Shown: piece after piece, positions 47,360-59,900 of the stretch
Numbering within the stretch: position 1 is the stretch's first letter
How the letters are laid out: the number at the start of each line of letters is the position of its first letter
From: Ectocarpus siliculosus
Lineage: Eukaryota; Sar; Phaeophyceae; Ectocarpales; Ectocarpaceae
Direction of reading: 5' to 3'
Assembly (NCBI GenBank): GCA_000310025.1
Contig: FN649746.1
Location: 3,507,977 to 3,571,976 of the forward strand
Length of the DNA: 64,000 nt
The notes under the pieces: model-generated
The model's database searches: none
What the model was told of the DNA's origin: nothing
Seen by the model: only the letters and a program-made list of their open reading frames with translations
Program-made: the position numbers and the translations under genes

Positions 47360-47718
47360 AAGAAAAACGTCACGGCAGAAACAACCCTTGGCCACCACAA
47401 GCACACACACGTGCTCTCGCTCGCCCTCACGGCAGAAACAACCCTTGGCCACCACAAGCACACACACGTGCTCTCGCGCGCCCGCGGTAAACACGGCGAA
47501 GCGAGTATCAAAAGAAACGTCACGGCAGAAACAACCCTTGGCCACCACAAGCACACACACGTGCTCTCGCTCGCCCGCGGTAAACACGGCGAAGCGAGTA
47601 TACTGAAAACAGGAATCAACACACTCGTCCACTTCCTGCTTTCTTATTGGCCAGCGGTTTATTTCTGCCGCTTCTCACAAAACGCAGATTTCCCTTACTT
47701 CGTCAGTCAATCTTTCGC
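47360..47718 (-). repeat. Split direct repeat A1 of element 2 plus truncated tandem copies
   Basis: The full A1 copy is 47509-47718. Next to it, at about 47368 and 47427, are two further copies of its first 60-140 bp (word CACGGCAGAAACAACCCTTG), so the A repeat has been tandemly amplified on the internal side. Confidence 0.85.
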
Positions 47719-48863
47719 GTTTGTCAGAAGCGCCCAAAACTATCACCGGGGTGTCGCGGGGTGTCGTATTCTGTGGGGGATGTGCTTTCTTATGTAGGTG
47801 TGTTATCTTGTGTCATATACGGTGTACGTAGTTTATAGCACATTTTACAATGTTTACTACTACTCTTCCATGCGGCACACAACCGACGCCCAGAGTGTCA
47901 GAATCGTGACCAGGTCGACGAATGAACTTCGAGGGCACATGTATGTGCACCTCGTGCGTCCATCCCTCTTCGTTGGTGTGACGCCCCCGCCCACGCTGGA
48001 TGTTCCCTCTATTTATGATCTTTCCCCCGTTTTTCAGGACGCCTCTGCTGGGATCACAAAGGAGGAAGGCCGCCCAAACGAGAGGATTTTTTGTGCGTTT
48101 GGTTGATATGTACTGGAGTAGGTGGTGCACAATTTCCATTATTTGTTGTCATCTATCGATAACAGTACGAAACAGCACATTCAGCGAGTCAGCTGAACAA
48201 TGTTTTTCGGTAGGAATGACGGGCGGGCACGTTTGTTGGAGACGTAACCTAAAGAGGAAGAGACGCGACAGAAAGGGGAGGGAAAGGGGTCTGGGGAAAC
48301 GTGCTCGGTCAGGCTGTTTTCTCTCTCCTCCCCAGGGAGGCTGAGGACAAAATAAACAACGGGTTTGTTTCCGTCTGGGAGAAATGGACTCTAAAACCGC
48401 TCCTGGTGGAGAAATCGACTCTGGAAGTTCCTCCGCTTCGGGTTGGCGCGTTTTTCGAAAATCAGAAGAAGCGATTACTTTTCCGCTAGGCGCGATTTTC
48501 CAGTCGACTCTAAAATCGCTTCTGGCGAACGGCACACTTACCTGTTGGCCATCCAAACATCTGGGCACCACGATGAGAGACCAAGATACAGAGATATCAG
48601 CCAGAGCAGCACAAGAGACAACACACGAGGCAACCAGCAGCAGCTTACTTAGCAGCACAATAGACAAGTCGCTCTCCGTAGCGAGCGGTGGGAACCAGAG
48701 AGAGGTGGCGACATATACCCACACTCGCGAACCCCCGAAAAAACTGCAGGCAAAAACGGGCGATGGGTGTTGTGTGTGTTTTTTATTATTAGCATCGACC
48801 GCGCTAACCGGCTGACCAATGAAAACACGTCAGTCTTAGTGCGGTTGAAAATACAAAACACTT
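47719..48863. other. Stretch between two retroelements without a recognisable gene
   Basis: Contains one TATCACCGGGGTGT word at about 47742. At about 48420-48540 two imperfect copies of a unit around 'gactctaaaaccgctcctgg' and 'gactctaaaatcgcttctgg' are seen. A minus-strand frame at 48724-48149 has a hydrophobic start and a good donor (ACAG|GTAAGT at about 48540) but lacks an ATG, so I do not call a gene. Confidence 0.35.
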
Positions 48864-49379
48864 CTATTTGCCATGAACTGGGACCCCGTGAGGGGGCAGC
48901 ATGGGGGAGGCTAAACTATCCTTCGGATCAAAGACAGAAACAGCAGCAACAGAAGAAAACTGGACGCGTCTACCAAGGCTATTACCCTGTACTCTAGTTC
49001 GTTTAGGAGTACTTTCACCATTATTATCCTCCTTGTTTTCGCTACCATCATTCTGATCCTCATTTCGACAAGAATCTCTGGGCAGTTCTTCCCTTGCCCT
49101 ACGTTTTTTGTTTTGGGGAAGGTCATCTGGCTCAAACCCTTTGCTCTCTTCCACTCCTCCATGTTTTCCTCCTCCATCGTCGTCTTCGTCCTCCTTTCTT
49201 CCCTTTCCCTTTGCTTCGTCTCCGTCACTCCTAAAATAATTACCCTCATTCCTATCGTTGTCGCAGAGATCCCAACCGATTGGCCCTGGTGGAAGTTGGT
49301 CGATCAGTAGCCCATGACGTTTGAACACATGGCGAGTTCGGATCGACAGAAAACGAGCTGTAGCTCGAAGGTAAACCAT
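48864..49379 (-). CDS. Charged open frame at the 3' end of the non-LTR element, unknown function
   Basis: An open frame of 171 codons with an ATG. The N-terminal quarter (LRATARFLSIRTRHVFKRH) is basic; the middle is very acidic and low in complexity (GRKEDEDDDGGGKHGG) with a basic cluster (KKRRAREE). It follows the reverse transcriptase remains on the same strand and could be the degraded C-terminal part of that polyprotein. No domain is recognised. Confidence 0.35.
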   Translation of the reverse strand: MVYLRATARFLSIRTRHVFKRHGLLIDQLPPGPIGWDLCDNDRNEGNYFRSDGDEAKGKGRKEDEDDDGGGKHGGVEESKGFEPDDLPQNKKRRAREELPRDSCRNEDQNDGSENKEDNNGESTPKRTRVQGNSLGRRVQFSSVAAVSVFDPKDSLASPMLPPHGVPVHGK

Positions 49380-49589
49380 CTCCGAATCTTGTTAGTATGA
49401 AAAGATTTCAGGCGGACCAAGGCTCTTTCGTCGTCAAAATTCCCCCGGCAGAAAGCTTCGTGCGCTAAGTGGTTGGCGATAGCAACGATGAGTCGATTGG
49501 TGCCTTTGCCAAGACCACCATTCGTTGAAAAAGCAGCAGTAAGGGGGGTAGATCTACACGGGTTGAAAGGTCCCCCATAGGGGTTTGCC

Positions 49590-52000
49590 TTACATAGCTC
49601 GACCTTCGAGGGCGGATCCTGGCTTTTGGATGGACTTGTCGATGCTTCGATCTGCGGATGGGTTGACGATTGTTACGTCTATAAGAATGGACTTGGTGCA
49701 GAGTTCCTCTTCCTTCCTTCCTGCATGCAATCCTGGGGGGATTACCAATTCCATCTTGTATAGCCCCTTTCCCCTACCAGTGCCTGAGGTAAAGGGGAAG
49801 AATCCTCAACGGCGATGGGCATATGGCACTCGCGCAGTGTCTTGAGGACTACTCGAACCATCCTGTTATGGAGGAAGGTTGAGGCGCCGGTCTTGGTGCA
49901 GACGAGGGAGTGGGCTCGGCTCAAGCGGTCCTTGCATGGTCACAATGCACCTGCACCACAAAGTTTGCCTGTGTCGCTGTCTGCTCGATCGTGACTCCCC
50001 AGTACACGACCGATTGTCTTCCCGATATAGATCAGGCATCATTCTTTCATCTGCTGACAACCCTTGCGTTGTCAACCACGACAAAACTCCCTTGCCTTTC
50101 GCTTCCTCCAAGCGGATCATTGCTCTCTTCTTGGACGTTTCCTCGCCTGCTACCTTCTGCAAGTCTGTACCTCCACCATATGACGCACTGCTGCATGAAA
50201 AGGTTTCGAAAGGAGAGCTTGGGCTCCAAAGACTTGGTAGTGTTGACCAAAATTCATTTCCGCTGTAGGTAGACGGTGGTTGATGTTTCACGTCAGGTTT
50301 CCATCTTCACTGGGTTTTCCCGCCTTCCCTGCTTGAAACAGGTAAACTCCTTTGAGGGCGGGGGTTAAATCATCACGTGTGGCAAGTTTAGCCCATGGCT
50401 GCCCAACAGCTTTTTCAAGCTTATCTTTGGTGATGATCTCCTCTAGCTTCTTGAGCGAGTCAATCAGAGCCAATCCTGTCGGTAGCTGGGCAAGCCGGGG
50501 CAGACATTGCTCAACTGTGTATCCTGTCGAGGCTTGCACTGACTTGGAGAACACCAGTGCTTACCCTGCCACAAAAGCCGATTCTCGAATGAGAACATTG
50601 CTCGTGATTCCTAGTCCTCCTTCACGCATGGGTAGGTGCACCTGTGCCCGAGCTGTCCCTTTGAAGAAATCTACATCCTCGCTCTTCGTCGGGTCTGCCC
50701 GTACTTCTTTTTCCGTTGGTATTCTCATGCTGTCGGCCATCTTGCCGAGGACGATCTTACTCATTGTCCACATCATCATGTTGTCACGGTTTCTTGCGGC
50801 AGAGATAGACGGTGCAATCGTCCTCAGCAGATGGAACAAACGTGGCACACCAGATAAACGCAGCAGTTGATAGCTGGCTTGAGGGTCGTCAAGCGTTACT
50901 AGGTGGAGTATCGATTCCGCCGGTTCACCACGGGCGAATTTGGAAAGGAAATTCCTATGGGACTCTTCTGTCCCTACTGGGATCCCGACTACTGGCATGC
51001 CACCTTCAGCAACTGACAGATCAATTTTCGTCAATTGTTTCTGTTCGTCGTTTGTCAAAGAGACCATGCAAAGACCTTCCGGGAAAAGCACTTTGGATTC
51101 GGGAGACTGAGCTCAACCCCTTTTTGGGAGAGACGTTCCTGAATCCAATTCGTTACAGTGGATAGCCTGCATGTTCCTAGCCAAACCTGGTGGACGATGC
51201 GCTTGGAGGTCGTCGACGTATCCGATGAGTTTGACTCCTGGCACTGGTGGCTTGTTGTTGAACTCTTTCGTGATATCAAGGAGTCCTACACAGAAGCCGA
51301 ACCCTCCCAAATTACAGCCTTGTTGAATTCCGCGCTGTGAAAGAACAACCTCAATCGAACCATCTTCCATTTTGAACAGAAGTTTCGCCTTGGTTCGAGC
51401 GTAGATGTTCCCGACGTATATGGCGTATGAGTGGCCACTGCTGGCAAGATGGAAGACCTGCGCATGGTGTTGAAAGTATTTTTCCCACCAAAGGAGAGAA
51501 TGGTGCTACCTCGCCGGTGGCTGAGGGCTGCTGTGGAAGCCACTATCTCAACTCCTCCTGGAACACCACCTCCGAACTGGTTTGCTGCTTCGAAGATGTT
51601 GGCAATCCCTCCCTTGTATTGGCGGCAGAAGCTGCCGCTGATGATGCGACGCTAAACCCCTCCAACTGCAATCGGCCGTTTTTTCTCTCCCAGCGCTGAA
51701 AGGTTGGCACTGGTGTGGAGGTTCCAAAAGAAATCCGGAAGCTCGTCTCCGTAGTAGAAAAAATTAAAGCTGAAGTCCGCCAAGTTCAGTAAAAAAATCA
51801 CTCATTCCGCCAGCTTGGAGATACGAAAAACGAAGACCATCAGGCCCCGGAGCACTCTGAGGGTTGGCTTTGTATCCTGCCTCTGGCCACCCGTGAAGCA
51901 ATAACGACCTGTGTGACGCTCGTTGACGCACCTAGCGCCGCAAACAGAAGTCTAGAGGACATGCTGTAGTCACGGTCTTTCAATCCCACATTTTTACAAA
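49590..52000 (-). pseudogene. Non-LTR (LINE-type) reverse transcriptase, degraded
   Basis: Reading down the minus strand in shifting frames: SAPGPDGLRFSYLQ (about 51855), RPIAVGGV followed by a TAG in place of the usual Trp before RRI (about 51680), FGGKNTFNTMRRSSILPAV (about 51460), SQRGIQQGCNLGG (about 51320), GYVDDLQAH (about 51210, the catalytic Y-x-D-D), SQKGVELSLPNPKCF (about 51100), then GVPVG and a long downstream region (51091-50561), and finally HSLVCTKTGASTFLHNRM (about 49900). This is the motif order of non-LTR reverse transcriptases. At least four frameshifts and one stop make it inactive. Confidence 0.85.
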
Positions 52001-52489
52001 GAGGAGACATATCGAGAGGAAAAATTGGTTTGGAAACTCCTCGAACCCCCCCGACAGTCAAGGAGGCGTTGAGGCCACCGAATCAGGTAGAACGTCATTT
52101 ACCAGCCTCGAGAACAACAGGGAACACGAACGACGACAGTGGTTCACAGAAATCGGCACTGGAGTCATGACAACAGAAGACAAAGGTTGACTATCCGCGA
52201 AACGCTGCGTATGGGATTGCGCAGCCGGGTATCTGCCCGGTAGGATTGTCTGACGAGGTCGGGGGCCCCAAGAACCACCGACAGCTCAGATGGCTTGCAC
52301 CAAGCGCGGATGACCATTGTAGCCTTGGTTGGGCCAGCGCTGGCCTCGGTAGAGGAAACGTTGTAGGACATGCCATCTGTACAACACGTCCTGCGGTGTC
52401 AGACGCAACACCGGACCACTGCGTGCATTCTACGCGAGAGCTCGTACAGAAAGAGTTGCTTATCGTTCGGAACCGGGAACTTGGATAAC

Positions 52490-53860
52490 CGTGAACAAGT
52501 GATCACAGTTCACGTACCACGGTCTGTGCGCCCGTAACAACATCTGAGACAACATATACCATTTCTTTTGCAGTACTTGCGTGGTCTCAGGCTAGCGGAG
52601 GGCAGGTTTAGCTCGTACTTACGCCCCACCAGGACTCGCTCCATCGTTGACAACCCGCAATAGCTACTGAAAATGCGCGGGCTTATGACACTTGTTTTTC
52701 GCAGTATATAGTCTACAAGTGATGCCCTATAGACAGCTTCCCAAAAAACTCAACAATAACACCCTAACCTCATGGACCTCCGGCCGTAGAGGAAGTAGCA
52801 GCAGCTCGGATACCCTTGGAAACTTCCTGCGGCCAGTTTCCACCCGCCCATCAACTCGACGCTGCCACATCTCTGACTTGAACCTACACCCGTACAGACG
52901 ACTAGGAGCTGCGGAGGTCCAACCTCGAAATGCGTACGTACACCGTGTCTACACTCTAGACAGGAAACCGGAACAAGATACAGACAATTTGCGAGATAGC
53001 CCTGCTGGTGGCGCTAGTTGACAAACTGACCGGTATGAAGTAAGCGGCGAACCGGAAACAAACCCGTTAACCTTCACCGATCGTGGTACGTGTCTCTGGT
53101 CTTTCTACACGTTCTCGCCCCCTGATTCTGCCGTACGCACGTCCACTCAGTTGTCGGTCATGTTTTGACCACCTTTGGGTGTGTATATCTCCCTCTTACA
53201 CGCTGCTTCCCACTTCTATGTACTTTCCATTCAAAACCTACCCTTCCTTCTCATCCCTATCCCGCGAATGTTGCAGAAGCATCCGAACATCGTACATTCA
53301 TGGAACGGTTTCGTTCGTGTACACAGCAATCGTTCCCGCCTCCATGCCTGGTTCCTCCGAGACGAAAGTCCCATCTACTGTACGTTGCAGACGTGTCTTG
53401 GAAACCTGTTCCTTTATTTCCGTTGGTGCGGTGTACTCATAGCCCTTATTGATGTAGAGGAACGTAGACCTACACCGACCGAGGTTCGTCACGTGCGTCG
53501 AGGAAAACGCCTGACCATCGGTTCGCTCATATGGACATCACCTTTAGTGTAATTCCCTCAGGTCGGCGACGTTTCTGCTGAACAAGAGATGGTCCAACGC
53601 GGCAACAAGAAACAGTGAACGTGTTAAGACAGCAAGTTACAAGCGAGAGAATACGGAGGTAATCGCAACACCATTTTTTCTTGAAGCGCGCCGAAGTAGC
53701 GCTGCCATTTCCACTACATTAGCGCCGAACACGCGAGTTGTGTGCCGGATGTTCACCAGCTCATCATGGCCGGATTATTCGGGATACAGTGACAGACTGG
53801 CCGGAAAGATTCAACGGCACAGGCGTTACCCTAGGGCAATGTCGACGAAATGTTGGCCAG
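52490..53860. repeat. Diverged segmental duplicate, copy 1 (downstream of WSC gene B)
   Basis: Collinear blocks are shared with 62360-63760, for example CACGGTCT(G/T)TGCGCCC then CATCTGAGACAA, TGCGAGATAGCCCTGC(T/G)GG, and TACACCGACC(G/A)AG(G/C)T(T/G)CGTCACGTGCGTCGAGGAA. Blocks are separated by substitutions and indels. I see no conserved protein frame, so the copies are probably non-coding flank. Confidence 0.75.
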
Positions 53861-53913
53861 GGAAAAGTGGTGGCGGCAGCTTACCGTGATGACGCAACGA
53901 CGTGGACGGCCCC

Positions 53914-56900
53914 TTATATGGTTTGGTACACCCACATGGTGAAGAAGCCACCGCACATCTCGCCGGAATAGCCTGAGCAGGGCATATCGCAGACGCCAAA
54001 ACCGTTGGCATCGTAGTCGCCGTTGTCGCCGCACCAGCACTGTTCCACGCAGCAGCATCATCAGTATGCAAGGGGGCATGAACAGGCGGAGGGGGCGGAT
54101 CTCATCATGATGGAGAAAACATGCATGATGTACGATGTTTCACGAGACCAGGTGAGTTTTGTGAGCTCAGCAGGCCGTTGTCAGGGCAAAATCAATGGCC
54201 AAAGGCGTGACACGAACACCTCAGGTCATGGCGCTATTATACTAACGGGTTTTGGAGAACGCGACGATCAAATAAAGTCGCAAATCGTAGTTGTCCTTCG
54301 TTCGTACGATTCGTCATCATTATGGTTGTTAAACCATGACACGCATACTGTAGTCTACGTATGCCGCCTCCACGTCTGCTGCACATGCATACGTATGGCC
54401 GGTGTCGTGAGGGACGACAACGGCAAACCAACTGAACAGCGTCGGTCCCAGGCGGCTAGGGCCCTGGGTGGCTTGGAGAGGCAACGTACGATGGGTTTGA
54501 CCACATCCAGAAGTCAATAGACCATCATGAGTCGCACGCCTATGAGGTATTTGAGATTCATTTAGGATAGAAAAGATTCTACGACACTGGGTCACTGGCC
54601 AATTCACGCTGACACTCGTAGTCACCCAAAGCCCACGAAGGCGCTCGACGCCTTTCGAATACCACGCATCTCGTACATCACAAAACTGACACAAAAAGCA
54701 CGGCGTACACGTATATCAAGAAGTCATACCTCGTGAGAATGCTGGGTTCCGTAGTAGGCCGAGCCGGTGCAGAGCGAGGCGCAGACCTGGTCGTTGGGTC
54801 ATGTACGTGTGTGCGCGCACGAGCAACGGTTCATAGTCACGGTAGGGGGGAGACAAGTAGCGAGGACCAAATCGAAAAGGAGAGCAGGAGCTGGGTGTAT
54901 TGATAAGGACCTAGGAACCCGATCCGGCGAACAAGGTTGACCGTTGCTGTGCACCACACGATATCGATATCGAGGAAGATACAACAACAATAACAAAAAC
55001 AAGAACAACATCACGGAGCAAGTTATACGAATGCCGGATACTCATGTTGACAAGTGAGCATTCTAGAAACAGGCAGCCCGACGACCTTTGCCGGCGAACC
55101 GCTCACCTCTGCGGTCATACCGGAGGAAGAACTCTGCCACACGAACATGCGGCCGTCGGCGGGGTCCGAGAAGCACCCGAGGTACGCGGGATCTTGGGCA
55201 TAGACATCCATGCTGTAGTACCCCCCGCAGGTTTCAGTGGAGTTGCCAGAGCAGGCCATGTCGCACTCGCCTTCGCCGTTGACGGAGAACGGAGCATTGA
55301 CGTCACCGCGCACCAGCACTGTTGTCGAATGGATGCGACGGTGGGAGTTCAAAGGGCGGTATAAACAGAGAGTAGAGGTTTCACCGTGTAGGCGAGTAAC
55401 GCGAGCGTTGTTTGTACTTTCCATTTCGACGAAATGGAAGGAGGGAGGGAGGGAGGTGGGCGTCGTGGTGGCCGAGCACGGATCAGGCAACACGAGGACG
55501 TAAAAATTCGAACAATCACGCCACTGAAAACTCAGGCGATCAGCTGGGGAGGGAGCGCCTCGCCTTGAGGTCCCATCCAGGAACCCTTGGGAGACAGAGC
55601 TACGGCGGCGCCCACACAATTCGTGTTTCGGAATGTTCTCTGAGGACTGGCTGGCGACACTTCCACGAAACACAAGTATATCCGGGGTGAGTTTCTCCTT
55701 CTTTTCTCCGCGGAAAACCCTGTATACCCACACACCCTCCGCCGTAGGCCTCTTGCTCGGAAACCTACAATGTCGGGTGGATCCAACCTTCCCCATCATC
55801 GAGTTCCCGAGGAAGTGCTATTACTGGGGACGGGTGAGCTATTCTCGAGTCTGTTGATGCTGTGTTTGCGGGCGTCGACTCTCTTTGCCTGGCCATGCGT
55901 TCTTTCGAACTACCAGTACGGCCCCCCTCCACCTTTTGTTACAACCACCAAGTTTTGGAATCAGAATGGGCGGATTCGGATACCCCAACGCGACTCTATT
56001 ATGCGGTGTCGCAGATAGGAAGTGACAGTAGCCTACGTTGGGTGTTGCAGATAGAAAGTGACAGTACCCTACGTTGGGGGTAATAGGAAGTGACAGTACT
56101 ATGGTTGATCCATGGGGCTCGGCTCTCTAGGAGTGCACGCAGCGTGCTCACTCTCTCTCCCACAGCCTTTGTCTTAGAGTCTTGGTCTTCTCTGTTGTCC
56201 ATGACACAAGTGATACATATCTGCAATACACAAGGGTGTATACGAACATGGACATCCAACGGCCAACAATTAGAGTACTTGGGGGGAATATTGCGACACT
56301 GCGAACCGACATATTTGTGACGGCGCAGCGCTCGCACCTTCATCGGCGGGAGGGTCGAGGAGGCCTCGAATGCCACATCCGCACGAGAAAGATGTTCGCA
56401 CGCTGTCGGCGACCGCCGCGCCAAATACGATGGGAGACAAACAGGTCTCCTGGTGTAGCAACCACCTCGTAGGATCTCAGCAGCGGGCGGCAACCTATCG
56501 TCACCACGTCAAACAATCGTCACGAGATACTTCGATCCAAAACCAGACCACGGCCATGACGTACTGGCCACCTTGTCCCCCTACTAGTTGATGTGGTACA
56601 ATAATCTCACCTCGGTCGAGTACTGCGTTCCGGCCCAATCGGAGCAGAGCGATGCACATGCCTGGTGTAGTTTCGTATATGGACATATGCACGGTTGGTC
56701 GGTCATCCGGGCATATGGAGCATGGTAGTGAAGCCTACGTCGACATTGAGTAATGTGTCATCTCTGGGTGAGGTTGTTTCAACGTTCGTTTAGCCTGCGT
56801 TTTGACACACCTCTGCCAATTCATGGGGAAATGCAACGAGCATGATACCGATGTCAGCATCGATCAAAGCAGGCAACACCCCCATTTGCCTGGCGTTAAT

Positions 56901-59900
56901 GAACACAAACCAGTCGACCTACTGTAGTGAAACGCTCCGTCGCTCTTTCGCTCACCTCTGCCGCCATGTCGTCAGAGGAACCCACCGGCACGAAAATACG
57001 GTTTTCGGCTGAGTCAGAGTAGCACCCTCGGCAGGAGGGATCCTCGGGTTCCGTGTCCACGTCTTCGGGGTCCGTGTCCACGTCGTGCTCGTACATACTT
57101 ATGGTGCCGTAGCCTCCACAGAGCAGAGAAGGGTAGTCTGTGCAGGGATAGTCACAAACACCGCCGCCGATGAGGCCTTCGATGTCATCGAGGCACGAGC
57201 ACTGTTGCATGCGATAGCAACATCATGGCCAAACAGGGTGTAGTGACTTAGACGGGGCAAGGAGTTTCGTCGTAACGTGGTCGCATCGAGGTCATGCAGT
57301 CCTCAGCACCATGATACAGGTGATAGTTGAAGTCGAGGTGATGTGGCGTCAGGTGATGGCCTTCCAAAGGGAGTAGAACGAGAAGCAAGAGAGATCGGCG
57401 TAGTGAATATCTGACAGGCACGAGGGAAGCTCTCATCACATCTATTGAATTGCTCCGGTTTGTGCGACGACCTAGTCATGTTGAACATTGGTGCAATAGA
57501 GAACATCACTGACGGGTGGTCGTATGATGCACTTTCCATGTGTTGTATGGTGCATTGATTTCTCGTCGGCGCCTAGAGCAGCGAAGGACAGCGTGAACGA
57601 GACAGAAATGGTCCACGGCACCTCGGGGGGTTGGCAAAAGCCAAAGCACGACACATAAAGCCTCGCCACTCACAGGTATCGGCAACGCCCAATTTCGAAA
57701 ACCCTAGCGAGGTCATACGAATCGAAGCAATACCCTAGGTACGATAGATGTCATCCACTGCAAAGAGTACACGATGAGATGTCAACACCAAGGTAAGCAG
57801 CATTGTTGAGGTAGTATCCATGTTCGTACTAAATCTACCTCACATACGACCACTGGAAATCTTACCTCTAATCCTGCATACTTCAATCCGAAGTATCGGG
57901 TGTCATTGCAGGCCACCTCTAAGCAAGGCTGTGGTTTATCCGTGGAATTATTCGTGGGAAACAAAGGTGGATCAGACGGGCAGAGAGAAGAGGCAGTAAG
58001 AGATTAACCGTGAGAGGTTGTGATGTGGGGCGGCGGTTCGTTTGAAGGTTCAGCAAACCAGACATTTCCAAGAGTACCAAGCAAAGTACAGGGCGTTCGT
58101 CATTGACAAACGAGCGTAGGAGCGAAAGCAACCTAAGATTCCCAACCGGTGTTGCTTGCTGGCTCACCTGAAGGGTCATGCCATCAATGGGAAACACATG
58201 TGGGATATAAACTCGTCGTAGAAGCACCCAACGTATGGGAAGGGATTCTCGACTTCGCGTTGGCGTATGGACGTAGCGTCAAACCCGCCGCAGACCTCGC
58301 CGTCGGATGATTCACCGCACGCGTAGTCGCAGACGCCCGGATCATTTTGCTCATAGTCGGCCGTACTGTCATCACACCAGCACTGTTTCGATCGCACGAC
58401 CGAGTGTACGCATACGGTCATTTTCGGCCGGAAGAGAGCAAAAAACATGTGGTAGTGCAAGCGATTGGCACGGTTGTAGTCAGCCTTGAAACGGGCGCTC
58501 TAAAAATGCCCTTTTCAACGCACGAAGGGATTCTACAAGCCGAGAGGGGGCACTGAATTTGTTTTCGCTGCAAACGTCGGCTATGCATACCGGTGTAGCT
58601 CAATCTCACCTCAGTTCCATACTGCGTCCCGTACCACTGATAATCGACCCAAAGACCTTCGCAGATCTGCAGCGTGACATTGAGCAGGACGTGATATGGC
58701 GCATCGTTTCCGAGTTGGGTGAACGTTGTTTTAGCAGTCGTGGCGCACATGCCAAGTCTTCGAGTTTGAGATTGTCGCCGTATGCAACTGGTGTTGTGTT
58801 GTGAAGTTGACGTGGCGGATAAAACACCTTGGCTATTAGCGTCCAAGATAGACGTATTGACAGCATACAAAACTTTCCGGCCACCTATGCCGGTCAGCGC
58901 CTGTATCAATCAACGCCACGTGTTCCGTAGTCCCCTCTTGCGCCCTCAAGCGCGCCGCTGTATGGCATCTATATGTAATTTCTCAAAAATTGTCCTGCGT
59001 GGTACGCGAGGTCTATTCTTCGTCACGGAACAATGCAGCTACAAATGACTGAATACACTTTAGATTGTCCAGGCTACGGCACCAAAGTTTGGTTCGCTTC
59101 GTCGACGTTTGGATGCAATTCATTCTGTGTGCAACGGCGACGTGGCGGACAAGGCGCTGCATCTGGTAGCAAGCGAGATTCCAATAGACGAGGACCGTTT
59201 GTTGGATAAGCCACACACGACTCTTGTTGAATGATGCAGCGGTTTTAGAGAGAGAGAGCGATGCATGTGCTGGGACCGGAAGACCTCGAGAACGTGTCTC
59301 CCATCTCCGTCCCCGAGCGTAGCCTCCAAAGGGTGTGGGACCTGCTGGTCTCATCACCGGGGACACCGTCGGGCATGGGCTGGCGAGGTCGAGGATCGCA
59401 TAACCTATGAAGCCCCCTGTTGCTCTTCACGCCCCCAAGTACGGCTGGATCCGACATACGCAGTAGCACTACCGCAGCGGAGATGTGAAAAGACAACTCC
59501 TTAACCCAGGTGCAGGGCGTGTTTGCATGAGAACAGTCAGTGCGCTGTTGTGCTGCGCTACATCGTCACCTCTGTAGTCATGTCGTTGGATGTGGCGATT
59601 AGGATGGAAAACAGCCGCGTTTCCGCCGTGTGGGGGTCGCAGCACCCAAGGTAATCGGGGTCGTTCGAGTAAACTGAGAGGGTGTACGACCCGCCACAGA
59701 TCTCGTCAGAGTTGCCGGAGCAGGGCGTGTCGCAGTCTCCGGGGCCGTTAGCGGCGTATCCGACGTTGTCACCGCACCAACACTGTTTTGAAACGAATGG
59801 CACGCGATTGGGATTATCAAAGATGTGGCGTCGGAGGAGTGCAAGGGTGTCGTGGTTGCGAGAGTCGCGTGCAGCGTTGTGCACTAAGCGGAATTGGGCG

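Larger units (their letters stand above)
42503..47718 (-). mobile_element. Degraded Ngaro-type tyrosine-recombinase retroelement (element 2)
   Basis: On the minus strand the order is A1 (47718-47509), a Gag-like frame, reverse transcriptase, RNase H, tyrosine recombinase, B1 (43655-43476), A2 (43475-43265) and B2 (42682-42503). A copies are about 210 bp and B copies about 180 bp, nearly identical. The arrangement is the same as in element 1 although the repeat sequences differ. Frameshifts and stops break all coding parts and the reverse transcriptase core is partly deleted, so this copy cannot be autonomous. A2 and B2 are separated by about 580 bp, more than in element 1. Confidence 0.85.

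Noticed and set aside
47080-47797. Plus-strand frames with poly-Ala or poly-Leu
   Set aside because: Antisense translation of the CAG run and of the A-repeat copies of element 2.
48149-48724. Minus-strand frame with a hydrophobic N-terminus and a good splice donor
   Set aside because: It starts with GTG, not ATG, and no following exon could be found.
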